The translations under genes were made by a program, and so were the position numbers. Shown here in pieces: positions 10,554 through 19,775 of a DNA stretch of 64,000 nucleotides. The notes below the pieces were generated by a model. It was not told the origin of the DNA and ran no database searches. It was given only the letters and a program-made list of their open reading frames with translations. Position 1 is the stretch's first letter. Every line of letters begins with the position of its first letter. The DNA lies in assembly GCF_020687805.1 (NCBI RefSeq), contig NZ_JAJEWQ010000007.1:27514-91513 (forward strand), read 5' to 3'. The stretch is from Planctobacterium marinum. Its GTDB lineage: Bacteria > Pseudomonadota > Gammaproteobacteria > Enterobacterales > Alteromonadaceae.

Positions 10554-11108
10554 TCAGGCACTCTGCCAGGCCGCTTTCAGCCATCTGATTAGCTCATCGT
10601 CAATCTGTTTGCTGTCAGTTATTCTGACTCTGTGGCTTACCATGGCATTAAAACTACCGGCGTTTTCCAGACGCTCAGTGGCTGCAGTGCCTTTGAGATT
10701 TATTCCCAGATCCAGTCGGGTTTTAGTGGAAGGCTGGATCAGGGCAAACTGCTTATTCCGTCGCAAGCTGACATAGGCTTTTTTCGGCGCAATTTCCAAA
10801 TCCGCAGCAAAGCTCTGAATGGCACTAATGAGCGCCTCGTAAATAGGCAATAAGCCTTCTTTACCGCCGCTGTACTGTTGCGCCACCAGATCAGGCTCAT
10901 CAGCTTTGTCCTGATTGAGGTATTCGTGAGCGATCAGGTTAGCAAAACCATGTGTTATCTGATGTTCGGTTTTCAGGTAGCCGACAATCTTACCGTGTTT
11001 GTCCAGTTGTTGTGTGGCGATGATCCCTAACCATTCAGCTAACGGCTTACCGGTTTTTTCCGGCAGATTTTGCAACATGCTCAGTGATTGTTGTTCTGGG
11101 CTGGCCAT
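10554..11108 (-). CDS. DUF4287 / DUF5655 domain protein
   Basis: A 184-residue soluble protein. The N-terminal 70 residues fit the DUF4287 pattern (LPEKTGKPLAEWL, then LKTEHQITHGFANLIAHEYL), and the C-terminal half fits DUF5655 (YVSLRRNKQFALIQPSTKTRLDLGINL). Both domains are of unknown function; DUF5655 recurs near nucleic-acid or toxin-like contexts, but nothing here shows an activity. It is the last gene of a three-gene operon, meeting the SRPBCC gene at a single shared base, and is likely controlled by the ArsR-type protein. Confidence 0.8.
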   Translation of the reverse strand: MASPEQQSLSMLQNLPEKTGKPLAEWLGIIATQQLDKHGKIVGYLKTEHQITHGFANLIAHEYLNQDKADEPDLVAQQYSGGKEGLLPIYEALISAIQSFAADLEIAPKKAYVSLRRNKQFALIQPSTKTRLDLGINLKGTAATERLENAGSFNAMVSHRVRITDSKQIDDELIRWLKAAWQSA

Positions 11109-11683
11109 TAGTGTTGCTCCTTTTTATGTAGCTCGGTAATCTTGTCGAAACTCCAGTTTTCACTGAGTGCTACTTTCGGGGTAAAGCCTTGAGTTAGCTT
11201 GATAATAAGCAGAATCATACGGCCTGAGAAAGTCGGTTTTCCGGTTTCCACCAGAGATTTGAGGTTTTCGCAAATGAACTTGTTGCCGTCCTGCATGGTT
11301 TTTTCGGTTTTGGAAACCTCTGCCACATCGGGATTTTCTGAGATTAAGGTAAATTCAGTACCGCCATTGACCTCTTTGAGATCGTAAGTCACCTTGCTGA
11401 AGGCATCATCCATAGTGGTAAATTTGAATGTGTGAGCATAGCGATAGGGCGGGTCGAATTCGGTAACCTCGCCAATAACACTGGTGTATTTGCCATCCGG
11501 TGTGCGCATCGCCATAGGCGCACCGGGCGCCAGTCCCGGGGTGTCACACTGACTGTTAAAGAAAAATAACCTGGGGCTGTCGGTATTGACAATTTCAGAC
11601 CACACTTTGTCTATACTGGCGTTGATAAAGACTTTGTACATCGATTGACGCATTTTACCGGGTTTGGGCGTGGAATCGGTCAT
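11108..11683 (-). CDS. SRPBCC (AHSA1/START-like) domain protein
   Basis: A 191-residue protein with the AHSA1-like SRPBCC pattern: YKVFINASIDKVWSEIVNTD near the start and FDPPYRYAHTFKF in the middle, forming a hydrophobic cavity in the family. Such proteins bind small hydrophobic ligands or help protein folding; the ligand is unknown. Its start overlaps the ArsR-type gene by four bases, and its end meets the DUF4287 gene, so the three are translated together. The pairing of an ArsR-like regulator with an AHSA1 protein is a common bacterial arrangement. Confidence 0.82.
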   Translation of the reverse strand: MTDSTPKPGKMRQSMYKVFINASIDKVWSEIVNTDSPRLFFFNSQCDTPGLAPGAPMAMRTPDGKYTSVIGEVTEFDPPYRYAHTFKFTTMDDAFSKVTYDLKEVNGGTEFTLISENPDVAEVSKTEKTMQDGNKFICENLKSLVETGKPTFSGRMILLIIKLTQGFTPKVALSENWSFDKITELHKKEQH

Positions 11684-12036
11684 TTTTGCTCTCGCTTTTT
11701 GTCAGGTTGGGCTTGCTTTTGCTCTGCCATAAATTTGATGTCCAGCATTCTGCCAGCCCAGAGGGCGCTGTATTCTGTGGTCCATCGGCTATGTATCATC
11801 TGAATAGGCACAACGTTGATATACAGGTGCTTGTCTCTGCCGCGTTTGTCTGTGATCAGTAAATCCGCCTTTTCCAGCACGGTCAGATGTTTCATCACGG
11901 CGATCCGGGTGACATCAAATTCCTTACAGACATCTTTTACCAGACAACCCGGATGTTCCTTGATGAAATCCAGAAGCTTGCGACGTTTCTCATTGGCCAG
12001 AGCCTGAAACACCGCATCCATTGATTCGGGCGACAT
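11680..12036 (-). CDS. ArsR-family helix-turn-helix regulator
   Basis: A 118-residue winged-helix regulator. The HTH spans about residues 5-75 (FQALANEKRRKLLDFI, then VTRIAVMKHLTVLEKADLL). The metal-binding ELCVCDL-type motif of metal sensors is absent, and it fits the group paired with SRPBCC proteins rather than arsenic sensors. I chose the ATG at 12036 because AGGATG lies just upstream; a GTG at 12054 would add six residues. It heads the three-gene operon, and the inverted repeat at 12059-12078 is the likely autoregulatory operator. Confidence 0.85.
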   Translation of the reverse strand: MSPESMDAVFQALANEKRRKLLDFIKEHPGCLVKDVCKEFDVTRIAVMKHLTVLEKADLLITDKRGRDKHLYINVVPIQMIHSRWTTEYSALWAGRMLDIKFMAEQKQAQPDKKREQK

Positions 12037-12058
12037 ACTACATCCTGTTTTCACTAAT

Positions 12059-12078
12059 AGGTAACTTATAGGTTACCT
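12059..12078. promoter_or_regulatory. Inverted-repeat operator of the ArsR/SRPBCC operon
   Basis: AGGTAAC and GTTACCT form a perfect 7-base inverted repeat separated by six bases (TTATAG), 23 bases upstream of the ArsR ATG. Size and location fit an ArsR-type dimer overlapping its own promoter. Confidence 0.65.
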
Positions 12079-12134
12079 TTTTAAGTAGATCAAGTTTTAT
12101 CTGCAAAAACCGTACTTTTTATTACTGACTGATA

Positions 12135-13007
12135 TTACAGGTTGTCGATATCCAGCCAGAGTCTGGCATCGTTAACCGGAGTGTCGGGGGACATATTGGG
12201 GTTTGCGAGGCGATGCACCATGCGTTGTCCCAATGCAGAACGGGACAGGGTTTCTTTGATCACCGGATGGTTGTAAAACAGCGCATCATAGCTGCCATCT
12301 TCAATGGCGTTCATCAGTCCCTGATACAATTGCAGGCCTAAGACCTGATTGTCTTTGGCAACAAAAAAGTAGAGCGCAAAGGGGTATATCAACAGGTGTT
12401 TTTGCTCAACGGTTAAATTGAGTTCCTGGCGACTGCTCACTTCAGACCAGGGCTCGTGCAATGCTCTGGGGAAAAAGTCAAAACGCCCGCCCTCGAGCAT
12501 ATGAAACAGACTTTCGTACTTTACCGGGTCGACCACCGTCATACGGGCGTTTTTTAACACTTTGGTATCTCCCCAAAACTTGCCTTGCCCCAGCGGAATT
12601 TGTTGCAGCTGTGCGAAACTGCTTATCTGACTAAAACGTTGTTGTTCTCCGGTGCGAATAATAAAGATTCGATGTCCCAACATTCCTTTGAGAATCGGAA
12701 TACGGATGGGGTACAGACTGTGTTCATAATCTGCGGTGGTGCCGGTCCAGATAACGTCTAACTGACCGTCATGTAGCATCTGAATTTTGCGCGCTTCGTT
12801 GATATTCAGACGTTTCGCTGTGAACTGCAGTGTTTCTGTGTGTGGACTTCGCTCAAACCCTAACTTCATCAGTTCCACAATGAGTGCTTCCGTAGGATTA
12901 TCGGTAATGCTGTAGGTTATGCTTTGCTGGGCCTGCAGTGGTAGGCAAAACAATAAGCCACTACTGAATATTAACCGCATCAGATTGATCTGCAGCGCCT
13001 TAACCAT
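12135..13007 (-). CDS. Periplasmic solute-binding-like protein
   Basis: A type-2 periplasmic-binding-like protein of about 290 residues. A signal peptide is visible (LMRLIFSSGLLFCLPLQA, then QQS). The mature part resembles orphan extracellular solute-binding proteins: it starts SITYSITDNPTEALIVELMKL and includes the LLHDGQ-like MLHDGQLDVIWTGTT stretch and PRALHEPWSEV. No ABC permease or ATPase is adjacent, so a sensory role is more likely than transport. The start is unclear: Met codons at 13058, 13040, 13007 and 12980 are in frame, and I chose one that leaves a normal signal peptide. It is divergent from a GGDEF gene, with a LacI-type operator between them. Confidence 0.7.
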   Translation of the reverse strand: MVKALQINLMRLIFSSGLLFCLPLQAQQSITYSITDNPTEALIVELMKLGFERSPHTETLQFTAKRLNINEARKIQMLHDGQLDVIWTGTTADYEHSLYPIRIPILKGMLGHRIFIIRTGEQQRFSQISSFAQLQQIPLGQGKFWGDTKVLKNARMTVVDPVKYESLFHMLEGGRFDFFPRALHEPWSEVSSRQELNLTVEQKHLLIYPFALYFFVAKDNQVLGLQLYQGLMNAIEDGSYDALFYNHPVIKETLSRSALGQRMVHRLANPNMSPDTPVNDARLWLDIDNL

Positions 13008-13083
13008 ACCGCTCACGGTGATGTGACTGAGTGAATCCATAGGTCGATCCGAAAGCATTGCGTAACGTTAAATTACAATGAAA

Positions 13084-13097
13084 TGCAATCGATTGCA
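13084..13097. promoter_or_regulatory. Third LacI-type operator, between solute-binding protein and GGDEF gene
   Basis: TGCAATCGATTGCA is a perfect 14-base palindrome identical to the core of the trehalose-locus operators about 9 and 11.6 kb away. It lies between the divergent genes at 13007 and 13209, about 77-111 bases from each start depending on start choice. Confidence 0.7.
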
Positions 13098-13208
13098 ATA
13101 AGCGCTGCGGTACGATAATCCGCTCTGTTTTTGCAATCCCCGGCACCTGAACTAGATTTAACAGTGTAATACCAACCCCTGTTGGTACCGTGAGCGAGGG
13201 ATTGAATA

Positions 13209-14369
13209 TTGATTGACGGAATATTATTTGTTGTCCCCACGATAATGGCTCTTTTTACAGCGTCATTGCTGTATTTCATTAGTCGGACAGCAAAAAAGTT
13301 CGATAACATCTACGATGAACAACCCGCTATCTGGTGGGCCACCGGATTCCTGTTGCTCGGCAGTGCCTGGTTGCAGGCCGCTATCCTTGCATACAATGGT
13401 CAGTTACCAGGGAAAAATCTGACCTTTTTCAACAACCTGATTTACAGCGCGCCCACTTACCTGTGGCCCTTTGGGGTATGGTTGCGCAACCGCATGACGT
13501 TTGCCTGGCAATGGTTTTTATCCCTGATTGCCATTCAGATAATTTTCTTATTCAGTTTTACTTTTGTGGACAATAACTACAGTTTGCGTTCCATCACCAT
13601 GCATGGTTTTAGTGCTCTCATGGCGATGATGACCGTAGTCTGTGTTCTGCGTTACAGCAAAACACGCTACGGTGACCGGTTGCTTATTTTGGGATTTCTG
13701 GTTTACGCATTGCACAATTTCGTTACCGTGGCGGTGTTTATTACCGACCCTTCCACCAGTCTGTTTAATGGCGCAGGCGGCAGTGCTGAATTACTGGTGC
13801 TTTTGGCACCGCTGGCTTACGTGCTGTTAGGCGTGTGCTTTTTTGGGGTGATGCTACTGGATGTGATCGAAGAGCTGTCAGAAAAATCCCGTCACGATTA
13901 TCTGACAGGTCTGTACAACCGGTTTGGCTTTGAGCAGGCCTATGAAACTACATTGGAAAAATCCGCCAGAGTAGATACCAAAGGACTGGTACTGGTGATG
14001 GTGGACTTAAATAAGTTTAAAGCCATTAATGATAAACACGGCCACAGCATTGGCGACAGGGCACTGACCTGGTTTAGCCACTTGCTGAACACCAGTTGCC
14101 GAAAATCCGATATTGTCGGGCGTATTGGCGGTGATGAGTTTGTGATCCTGATGTGGGATTGTGAGCCGGAACAGTGTCGGGAGTTTTTGCAGCGTTTTGA
14201 TAAGCGCTGTGCTGCTTCCCCCGTGCCTGGCCTGTCTTACCCTTTATTTGTCAGCGCATCCTATGGAATATGTGACGTTACGGCCAATCAGGGACTGGAT
14301 GAGATTATTGCCTGTGCCGATAAAAGCCTGTACGCCGCCAAAAAGCGACAGTCGATGCTGTCGCTTTAA
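13209..14369 (+). CDS. Membrane-bound diguanylate cyclase (GGDEF)
   Basis: A 386-residue protein with an N-terminal membrane part of about seven hydrophobic segments (residues 1-225) and a C-terminal GGDEF domain. The active-site loop reads RIGGDEF near residue 315, with the Mg-binding stretch VMVDLNKFKAINDKHGH before it, so it should make c-di-GMP. No RxxD inhibitory site is seen five residues before GGDEF. The TTG at 13209 is used because GCGAGGGA precedes it at normal spacing; an ATG at 13245 is the alternative. Its stop overlaps the end of convergent hutI by four bases. The LacI-type operator upstream suggests sugar-linked control. Confidence 0.85.
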   Translation: MIDGILFVVPTIMALFTASLLYFISRTAKKFDNIYDEQPAIWWATGFLLLGSAWLQAAILAYNGQLPGKNLTFFNNLIYSAPTYLWPFGVWLRNRMTFAWQWFLSLIAIQIIFLFSFTFVDNNYSLRSITMHGFSALMAMMTVVCVLRYSKTRYGDRLLILGFLVYALHNFVTVAVFITDPSTSLFNGAGGSAELLVLLAPLAYVLLGVCFFGVMLLDVIEELSEKSRHDYLTGLYNRFGFEQAYETTLEKSARVDTKGLVLVMVDLNKFKAINDKHGHSIGDRALTWFSHLLNTSCRKSDIVGRIGGDEFVILMWDCEPEQCREFLQRFDKRCAASPVPGLSYPLFVSASYGICDVTANQGLDEIIACADKSLYAAKKRQSMLSL

Positions 14370-15616
14370 ACTTGCCCCAATAGCTGACCTTTAAACCAAA
14401 CCTGGCTGGGTTTGTGCAATCCGGCGAAATAGCACAGTTCTCTTGGGTGACCAATATCCCACAGGGTCAGATCCGCCTGCTTACCAACACTAATCGTCCC
14501 AATTTTGTCCTGCAGACCCAGCGCGCCGGCGGCGTGTTTAGTGACGCCTAACAAGGCTTCTTCCGGAGTGAGTCGGAAAAAAGTACAGGCCATATTCAGC
14601 ATCAGCGGCAATGACGCAATGGGGGATGAGCCAGGATTAAAATCGGTAGCGATTGCTATTGGCACCTTGTGTTGGCGCAATAATTCAATGGGCGGGCATT
14701 GTGTTTCTCTGAGGAAATAAAATGCACCCGGTAACAGTGTGGCTACCGTACCACTTTGCGCAATGGCGGCAACGCCTTGTTCATCCAGATATTCAATGTG
14801 ATCCACAGAAAGCGCCTTTAAACCGGCAGCCATTTCACTGCCACCCAAATTACTCAGTTGCTCCACATGGGCTTTCACTTTCAAACCCAGAGATTGAGCT
14901 TTAAACAACACTTTGTGGCTCTGACCGAGATTAAAACCAATACCTTCACAAAACACATCAGCGGCGTCAGCCAGATTTTCCTGGGCTACTTTGGGTAACA
15001 TGTCATTGCACACCAAATCAATGTAACCATCACTGTTGTCTTTAAACTCCGGGGGCAGGGCGTGCGCCCCTAAAAACGTGGCCTGAATATTGGCCTGGCT
15101 GTTTTCTTTTAGTTTCCTGGCTACTCGTAGCATCTTTAATTCGCTTTCGGTATTCAGACCATAACCCGATTTGATCTCAATGGTGGTAACCCCCTGCTGC
15201 TGCATCGCCTGCAGGCGCTTTTGGGCAAGCTGGTAGAGGTGATCAAAATCAGCGTCACGGGTAGCGCCCACCGTGTTCATTATGCCACCACCGGCACGGG
15301 CAATTTCCTCATAGGAGACGCCCTGCAAGCGTTTTTCAAATTCATCTGCGCGATCGCCACCAAATACCAGGTGGGTGTGACAGTCTATCAGTCCGGGCAG
15401 CAACCATTGGCCGTGACAGTCAACTTTTTCCAGTTGTTGATACGGCTTCGGCAACTCCTTCATCGGTCCTTGCCAGCAAATTTTGCCACTGCTGATCACT
15501 ACCGCAGCCTCATAAATGAGCTGCTCATCGGCAATACCGTTTTCCAAACTGGCCAGATTAAGGTTGTGCAATACCTTGTCTTGCTCAGAATTGATTTCGG
15601 AAGTTATTGAATTCAT
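14366..15616 (-). CDS. hutI: Imidazolonepropionase
   Basis: Third enzyme of histidine degradation: it opens the ring of 4-imidazolone-5-propanoate to give N-formimino-L-glutamate. The 416 residues match the family, with the amidohydrolase metal site DCHTHLVFGGDRADEF near residue 80, the catalytic KSGYGL stretch, HVEQLSN and a late ATDFNPGSSP segment. It is cytoplasmic. It is transcribed away from hutC-hutU-hutH, and the 16-base HutC-type palindrome at 15667-15682 lies in the divergent region, so both arms are probably repressed by HutC and induced by urocanate. Confidence 0.94.
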   Translation of the reverse strand: MNSITSEINSEQDKVLHNLNLASLENGIADEQLIYEAAVVISSGKICWQGPMKELPKPYQQLEKVDCHGQWLLPGLIDCHTHLVFGGDRADEFEKRLQGVSYEEIARAGGGIMNTVGATRDADFDHLYQLAQKRLQAMQQQGVTTIEIKSGYGLNTESELKMLRVARKLKENSQANIQATFLGAHALPPEFKDNSDGYIDLVCNDMLPKVAQENLADAADVFCEGIGFNLGQSHKVLFKAQSLGLKVKAHVEQLSNLGGSEMAAGLKALSVDHIEYLDEQGVAAIAQSGTVATLLPGAFYFLRETQCPPIELLRQHKVPIAIATDFNPGSSPIASLPLMLNMACTFFRLTPEEALLGVTKHAAGALGLQDKIGTISVGKQADLTLWDIGHPRELCYFAGLHKPSQVWFKGQLLGQV

Positions 15617-15666
15617 TCAGGTTGCCCCAGGTTGCTGAGTTTTCGAGTGACATTTTGCGAAATTTT

Positions 15667-15682
15667 ACTTGTATATACAAGT
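15667..15682. promoter_or_regulatory. HutC operator between hutI and hutC
   Basis: ACTTGTATATACAAGT is a perfect 16-base palindrome. Its CTTGTATATACAAG core matches the known HutC operator type of gammaproteobacteria. It lies 24 bases before hutC and 50 bases before hutI. Confidence 0.85.
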
Positions 15683-15705
15683 TTGCTGTGTCACTTTATT
15701 AAACG

Positions 15706-16410
15706 ATGACCGTCAGTAAATATCTACAGATAAAGCAGCATCTGCTGCGCAATATCGAATCGGGCCACTGGCCTGAGTATAGTCCTGTGCCCTCAGAAAA
15801 TATGCTGGCAGCAGAATTTAATGTCAGTCGAATGACTGCCAGACGCGCTTTGCAGGAGTTGTCTGATCAGGGCGTTATCGTGCGTAACCAGGGTGCCGCT
15901 TCTTATGTGGCCAGCTTAAAAAGTCAGTCTTCTATGCTGGCTATTCGCAATATTGCCGATGAGATTCTGGATCGTGGACATCAGCACAAAGCGCAATGTT
16001 TGCAGCTGCACACTGTGCCGGCCACACCGAATGTTGCCGCTAATCTTGGCCTTTCCAGCGGTGCTGATGTGTATCGCAGTCTGGTGTTGCACTGGGAGAA
16101 TCAACAGATCTTGCAACTGGAAGAGCGCTTCGTGAATCCCAAAGTAGCGCCGGATTATTTGCAGCAAGACTTCGAACATCAGACCACCCACGATTATCTG
16201 ACCCAAATTTTACCTCTGACTGAGGCCGAGCATTTGGTAGAAGCCATAGTGCCGGATGCTGAGTTACAGAAACTATTAGCTATTCAGGAAGGAACCGCCT
16301 GTTTACGCGTAACTCGTCGAACCTGGTCTAAAAAGGCCTCGGTGAGCTACGCCATATTGACCCATCCCGGCGACCGCTATCGGTTAGGAAGTCACCTGAC
16401 CTTTGGTTGA
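15706..16410 (+). CDS. hutC: Histidine utilisation repressor (GntR family, HutC subgroup)
   Basis: A 234-residue GntR regulator. The N-terminal winged helix ([20 protein letters not shown], then [20 protein letters not shown]) is followed by a UTRA ligand-binding domain ([26 protein letters not shown]). HutC repressors bind urocanate, the product of HutH. It is the first gene of hutC-hutU-hutH and sits next to its probable operator, so it should be autorepressed. Confidence 0.93.
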   Translation: MTVSKYLQIKQHLLRNIESGHWPEYSPVPSENMLAAEFNVSRMTARRALQELSDQGVIVRNQGAASYVASLKSQSSMLAIRNIADEILDRGHQHKAQCLQLHTVPATPNVAANLGLSSGADVYRSLVLHWENQQILQLEERFVNPKVAPDYLQQDFEHQTTHDYLTQILPLTEAEHLVEAIVPDAELQKLLAIQEGTACLRVTRRTWSKKASVSYAILTHPGDRYRLGSHLTFG

Positions 16411-16442
16411 TTCGGGTAACAGACATAACAAAGGTGATTAAA

Positions 16443-18113
16443 ATGAACAATCGTCATGACCCTACAAGAGTGATCCGCGCCCCCAAAGGCACAGAGTTAA
16501 GCTGCAAAAGCTGGTTAACCGAAGCGGCAATGCGCATGTTGATGAACAACCTGGATCCGGAGGTGGCAGAACGCCCTGAAGATCTGGTGGTTTACGGTGG
16601 CATTGGTCGTGCCGCGCGAAACTGGGAATGCTTTGATAAAATCGTAGAAGTGTTACAGCGCCTGGAAGACGACGAATCCCTGGTGGTGCAATCAGGTAAG
16701 CCTGTAGGGGTATTCAAAACCCACAGTAATGCCCCGCGTGTACTGATCGCCAACTCTAACCTGGTACCCCATTGGGCCAACTGGGAACATTTTAATCAGT
16801 TGGATAAAGAAGGTCTGATGATGTACGGCCAGATGACAGCGGGCAGTTGGATCTACATCGGCAGTCAGGGCATAGTGCAGGGCACCTACGAAACTTTTGG
16901 TGCAGTTGCCCGTAAACACTTCAACGGCGAAGCCAAAGGTAAGTGGGTGCTTACTGGTGGTTTAGGTGGCATGGGTGGCGCTCAGCCATTAGCCGCGACT
17001 ATGGCCGGGTTTTCTATGATCGCGGTAGAGTGTGACGAAACCCGAATCGATTTCCGTTTGCGTACCCGTTATGTAGACAAAAAGGCCACCTCACTGGATG
17101 AAGCCTTAGACATTATCAACAATGCTGATACCCCGGTTTCAGTGGGGTTATTAGGTAACGCGGCCGATGTATTTGCAGAGCTGGTGGACAGAGGTATTAC
17201 CCCGGATGTGGTCACTGACCAGACTTCGGCTCACGATCCGCTAAACGGCTATTTGCCGCAAAACTGGACGATGGAACAGGCCGCTGAAATGCGCCAGAAA
17301 GACGAAGCGGCGGTAGTCAAAGCGGCCAAGCAATCCATGGCGGTTCAGGTACAGGCCATGCTGACCCTGCAGGAGCGTGGTGCAGCAACTCTGGATTACG
17401 GCAATAACATCCGCCAAATGGCATTGGATGAAGGGGTGGAAAACGCCTTTGATTTCCCTGGCTTTGTACCGGCTTATATCCGTCCGCTATTTTGTGAAGG
17501 CATTGGGCCTTTCCGCTGGGCTGCACTGAGTGGTGATCCAGAAGATATCTATAAAACCGATGCCAAAGTAAAAGAGCTTATCCCGGATAATCCGCATCTG
17601 CACAACTGGCTGGATATGGCCAGAGAGCGCATTCAGTTCCAGGGCTTACCGGCCCGTATTTGCTGGATTGGCCTGAAAGATCGCGCCCGCATTGCAAACG
17701 CCTTTAATGAAATGGTGAAAAACGGTGAATTAAGTGCGCCTGTGGTCATTGGTCGTGACCATCTGGACTCAGGTTCAGTGGCCAGTCCTAACCGCGAAAC
17801 CGAATCCATGCTGGATGGCTCAGACGCTGTGTCCGATTGGCCTCTGCTCAATGCGCTTTTGAGCACTGCTGGTGGTGCTACATGGGTGAGTTTGCACCAC
17901 GGTGGTGGTGTGGGCATGGGCTTTTCACAACATTCCGGTGTTGTCATTGTTTGTGATGGTAGCGAAGAAGCCGGTGAGCGAGTGCGCCGCGTATTGTGGA
18001 ATGATCCAGCTACGGGCGTGATGCGCCATGCAGACGCTGGCTACGATATCGCCATCAATTGTGCCAAAGAAAATGGTCTGGATTTGCCTATGTTGTCCAC
18101 CGGTAATAAATAA
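16443..18113 (+). CDS. hutU: Urocanate hydratase
   Basis: Converts urocanate to 4-imidazolone-5-propanoate with tightly bound NAD+. At 556 residues it has normal length. The glycine-rich NAD site [13 protein letters not shown] lies near residue 175, and the family stretch [18 protein letters not shown] near residue 485. I use the ATG at 16443, which has AAGGTG upstream; the open frame extends twelve codons further but that part overlaps hutC and lacks support. It lies 32 bases after hutC and 9 bases before hutH. Confidence 0.95.
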   Translation: MNNRHDPTRVIRAPKGTELSCKSWLTEAAMRMLMNNLDPEVAERPEDLVVYGGIGRAARNWECFDKIVEVLQRLEDDESLVVQSGKPVGVFKTHSNAPRVLIANSNLVPHWANWEHFNQLDKEGLMMYGQMTAGSWIYIGSQGIVQGTYETFGAVARKHFNGEAKGKWVLTGGLGGMGGAQPLAATMAGFSMIAVECDETRIDFRLRTRYVDKKATSLDEALDIINNADTPVSVGLLGNAADVFAELVDRGITPDVVTDQTSAHDPLNGYLPQNWTMEQAAEMRQKDEAAVVKAAKQSMAVQVQAMLTLQERGAATLDYGNNIRQMALDEGVENAFDFPGFVPAYIRPLFCEGIGPFRWAALSGDPEDIYKTDAKVKELIPDNPHLHNWLDMARERIQFQGLPARICWIGLKDRARIANAFNEMVKNGELSAPVVIGRDHLDSGSVASPNRETESMLDGSDAVSDWPLLNALLSTAGGATWVSLHHGGGVGMGFSQHSGVVIVCDGSEEAGERVRRVLWNDPATGVMRHADAGYDIAINCAKENGLDLPMLSTGNK

Positions 18114-18122
18114 GGAATAGCC

Positions 18123-19628
18123 ATGAACGAATTAATGATTCAACCCGGCAGTTTGTCATTGGCACAACTGCGTGATGTGGTACGCAACCCTGTTAAACTG
18201 AGTCTGGAGCCTTCGGTACAGGAGGCGATTACAGCGTCTTCCGATCAGGTGAACAAAGTACTGGCATCAGGTCAGGTGGTGTACGGTATTAATACCGGGT
18301 TTGGTTTACTAGCCAACACGCGTATCAAACCGGAGGAACTGGAGCTTCTGCAAAAATCTATAGTCTTGTCCCATGCGGCAGGTACCGGTGAGTTAATGCA
18401 GGATTCCACAGTACGTCTGATGATGACCCTGAAAATCAATGCCCTGGCTCGGGGCTTTTCGGGGATTCGCCTGAAAGTGATTGAAATGCTAATGGCGTTG
18501 GTTAGTGCTGAAGTCTATCCCTGTGTACCGAAAAAAGGTTCTGTAGGTGCCAGTGGTGACTTAGCGCCGTTAGCCCATATGAGTATGCCGTTAATTGGTG
18601 AAGGTCATGTGCGCTACAAAGGTGAAATCATCTCTGGTGAAGAAGGACTGAAAATTGCTGGCCTGGAAGCGGTTAATCTGGCTCCTAAAGAAGGCCTGGC
18701 CTTACTGAACGGTACCCAGGCTTCTACCGCGCTGGCGCTGGAAGGCTTATTCCATGCAGAGAACCTGTTTAACGCTGCCATCGTTGCCGGTGCCATGAGC
18801 GTCGAAGCTGCCGTGGGGAGTCGCGTACCTTTTGATGCCCGCATCCACGAGGCGCGTGGTCAAAAAGGGCAGATCCGCGTAGCTGAGATGTTCCGTGCGT
18901 TGCTGACAGAGACTTCTGAAATCGGTGAGTCTCATCTGGAATGCGACAAAGTACAGGATCCTTATTCTCTGCGTTGTCAGCCGCAAGTGATGGGTGCCTG
19001 CTGGGATCAGATGCAACATGCTGCGAATATTCTGGCCACCGAAGCCAACGGCGTTACCGATAACCCCCTGGTATTTAACGAAGATATTATCTCCGGTGGT
19101 AACTTCCACGCAGAGCCTGTGGCGTTCGCGGCGGATAACCTGGCGTTGGTGATAGCTGAAATTGGTGCTTTGTCTGAACGTCGTACTGCATTGTTGATTG
19201 ATAAAAACCTCAGTGGTTTGCCCCCGTTTCTGGTCAATAACGGCGGCGTTAACTCCGGATTTATGTTGGCGCAGGTGACAGCGGCAGCGCTGGCCTCTGA
19301 AAACAAAACCCTGGCGCACCCGGCTTCTGTGGATAGCTTACCCACTTCAGCCAATCAGGAGGACCATGTGTCTATGGCTACTTTTGCAGCCCGTCGTCTG
19401 ATGGATATGGCAGAAAACAGCCGTGGTATCGTTGCTGTGGAGTTGTTGGCGGCGGCGCAGGGTATTGACTTCCGACGCCCTCACAAAACCTCAGAAAAAC
19501 TGGAAATGGCTTACGCCATAGTGCGGGCCCAGGTGCCATTTTACGACCACGACCGCTATTTCTCGCCGGATATCGCCAAAGCGCAGGACATCATTCAGTC
19601 GGGTGGCTTCAACGGGTTAATCCGTTAA
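18123..19628 (+). CDS. hutH: Histidine ammonia-lyase
   Basis: First step of histidine degradation: non-oxidative deamination to urocanate and ammonia. The self-forming MIO cofactor arises from the Ala-Ser-Gly triad in [15 protein letters not shown] near residues 141-143. Other family marks are YGINTGFG near residue 54 and [17 protein letters not shown]. The 501 residues match family size. It closes the hutCUH operon and is followed by a terminator. Enzymes for the final steps (HutG, or HutF plus deformylase) are not in the window. Confidence 0.95.
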   Translation: MNELMIQPGSLSLAQLRDVVRNPVKLSLEPSVQEAITASSDQVNKVLASGQVVYGINTGFGLLANTRIKPEELELLQKSIVLSHAAGTGELMQDSTVRLMMTLKINALARGFSGIRLKVIEMLMALVSAEVYPCVPKKGSVGASGDLAPLAHMSMPLIGEGHVRYKGEIISGEEGLKIAGLEAVNLAPKEGLALLNGTQASTALALEGLFHAENLFNAAIVAGAMSVEAAVGSRVPFDARIHEARGQKGQIRVAEMFRALLTETSEIGESHLECDKVQDPYSLRCQPQVMGACWDQMQHAANILATEANGVTDNPLVFNEDIISGGNFHAEPVAFAADNLALVIAEIGALSERRTALLIDKNLSGLPPFLVNNGGVNSGFMLAQVTAAALASENKTLAHPASVDSLPTSANQEDHVSMATFAARRLMDMAENSRGIVAVELLAAAQGIDFRRPHKTSEKLEMAYAIVRAQVPFYDHDRYFSPDIAKAQDIIQSGGFNGLIR

Positions 19629-19647
19629 TCTGCGAGTGTGCTGAAAC

Positions 19648-19680
19648 AGGGCTGTGATTGTCGCAATCATGGCCTTTTTT
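19648..19680 (+). terminator. Intrinsic terminator of the hut operon
   Basis: GGGCTGTGATTG pairs with CAATCATGGCC (one G-U) around a TCG loop and is followed by six Ts. Confidence 0.85.
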
Positions 19681-19775
19681 ATTTTCAGTGTATTTAATTT
19701 AACCACAGCAGGCTATCCATAGCGCTGGATGTTAGCTATTCTGAACATTATTCACCCACTTATCACGGTCTTGTT

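Noticed and set aside
18747..19319. Minus-strand open frame of 190 codons inside hutH
   Set aside because: Antisense shadow of a clear histidine ammonia-lyase; no ribosome site or protein pattern.
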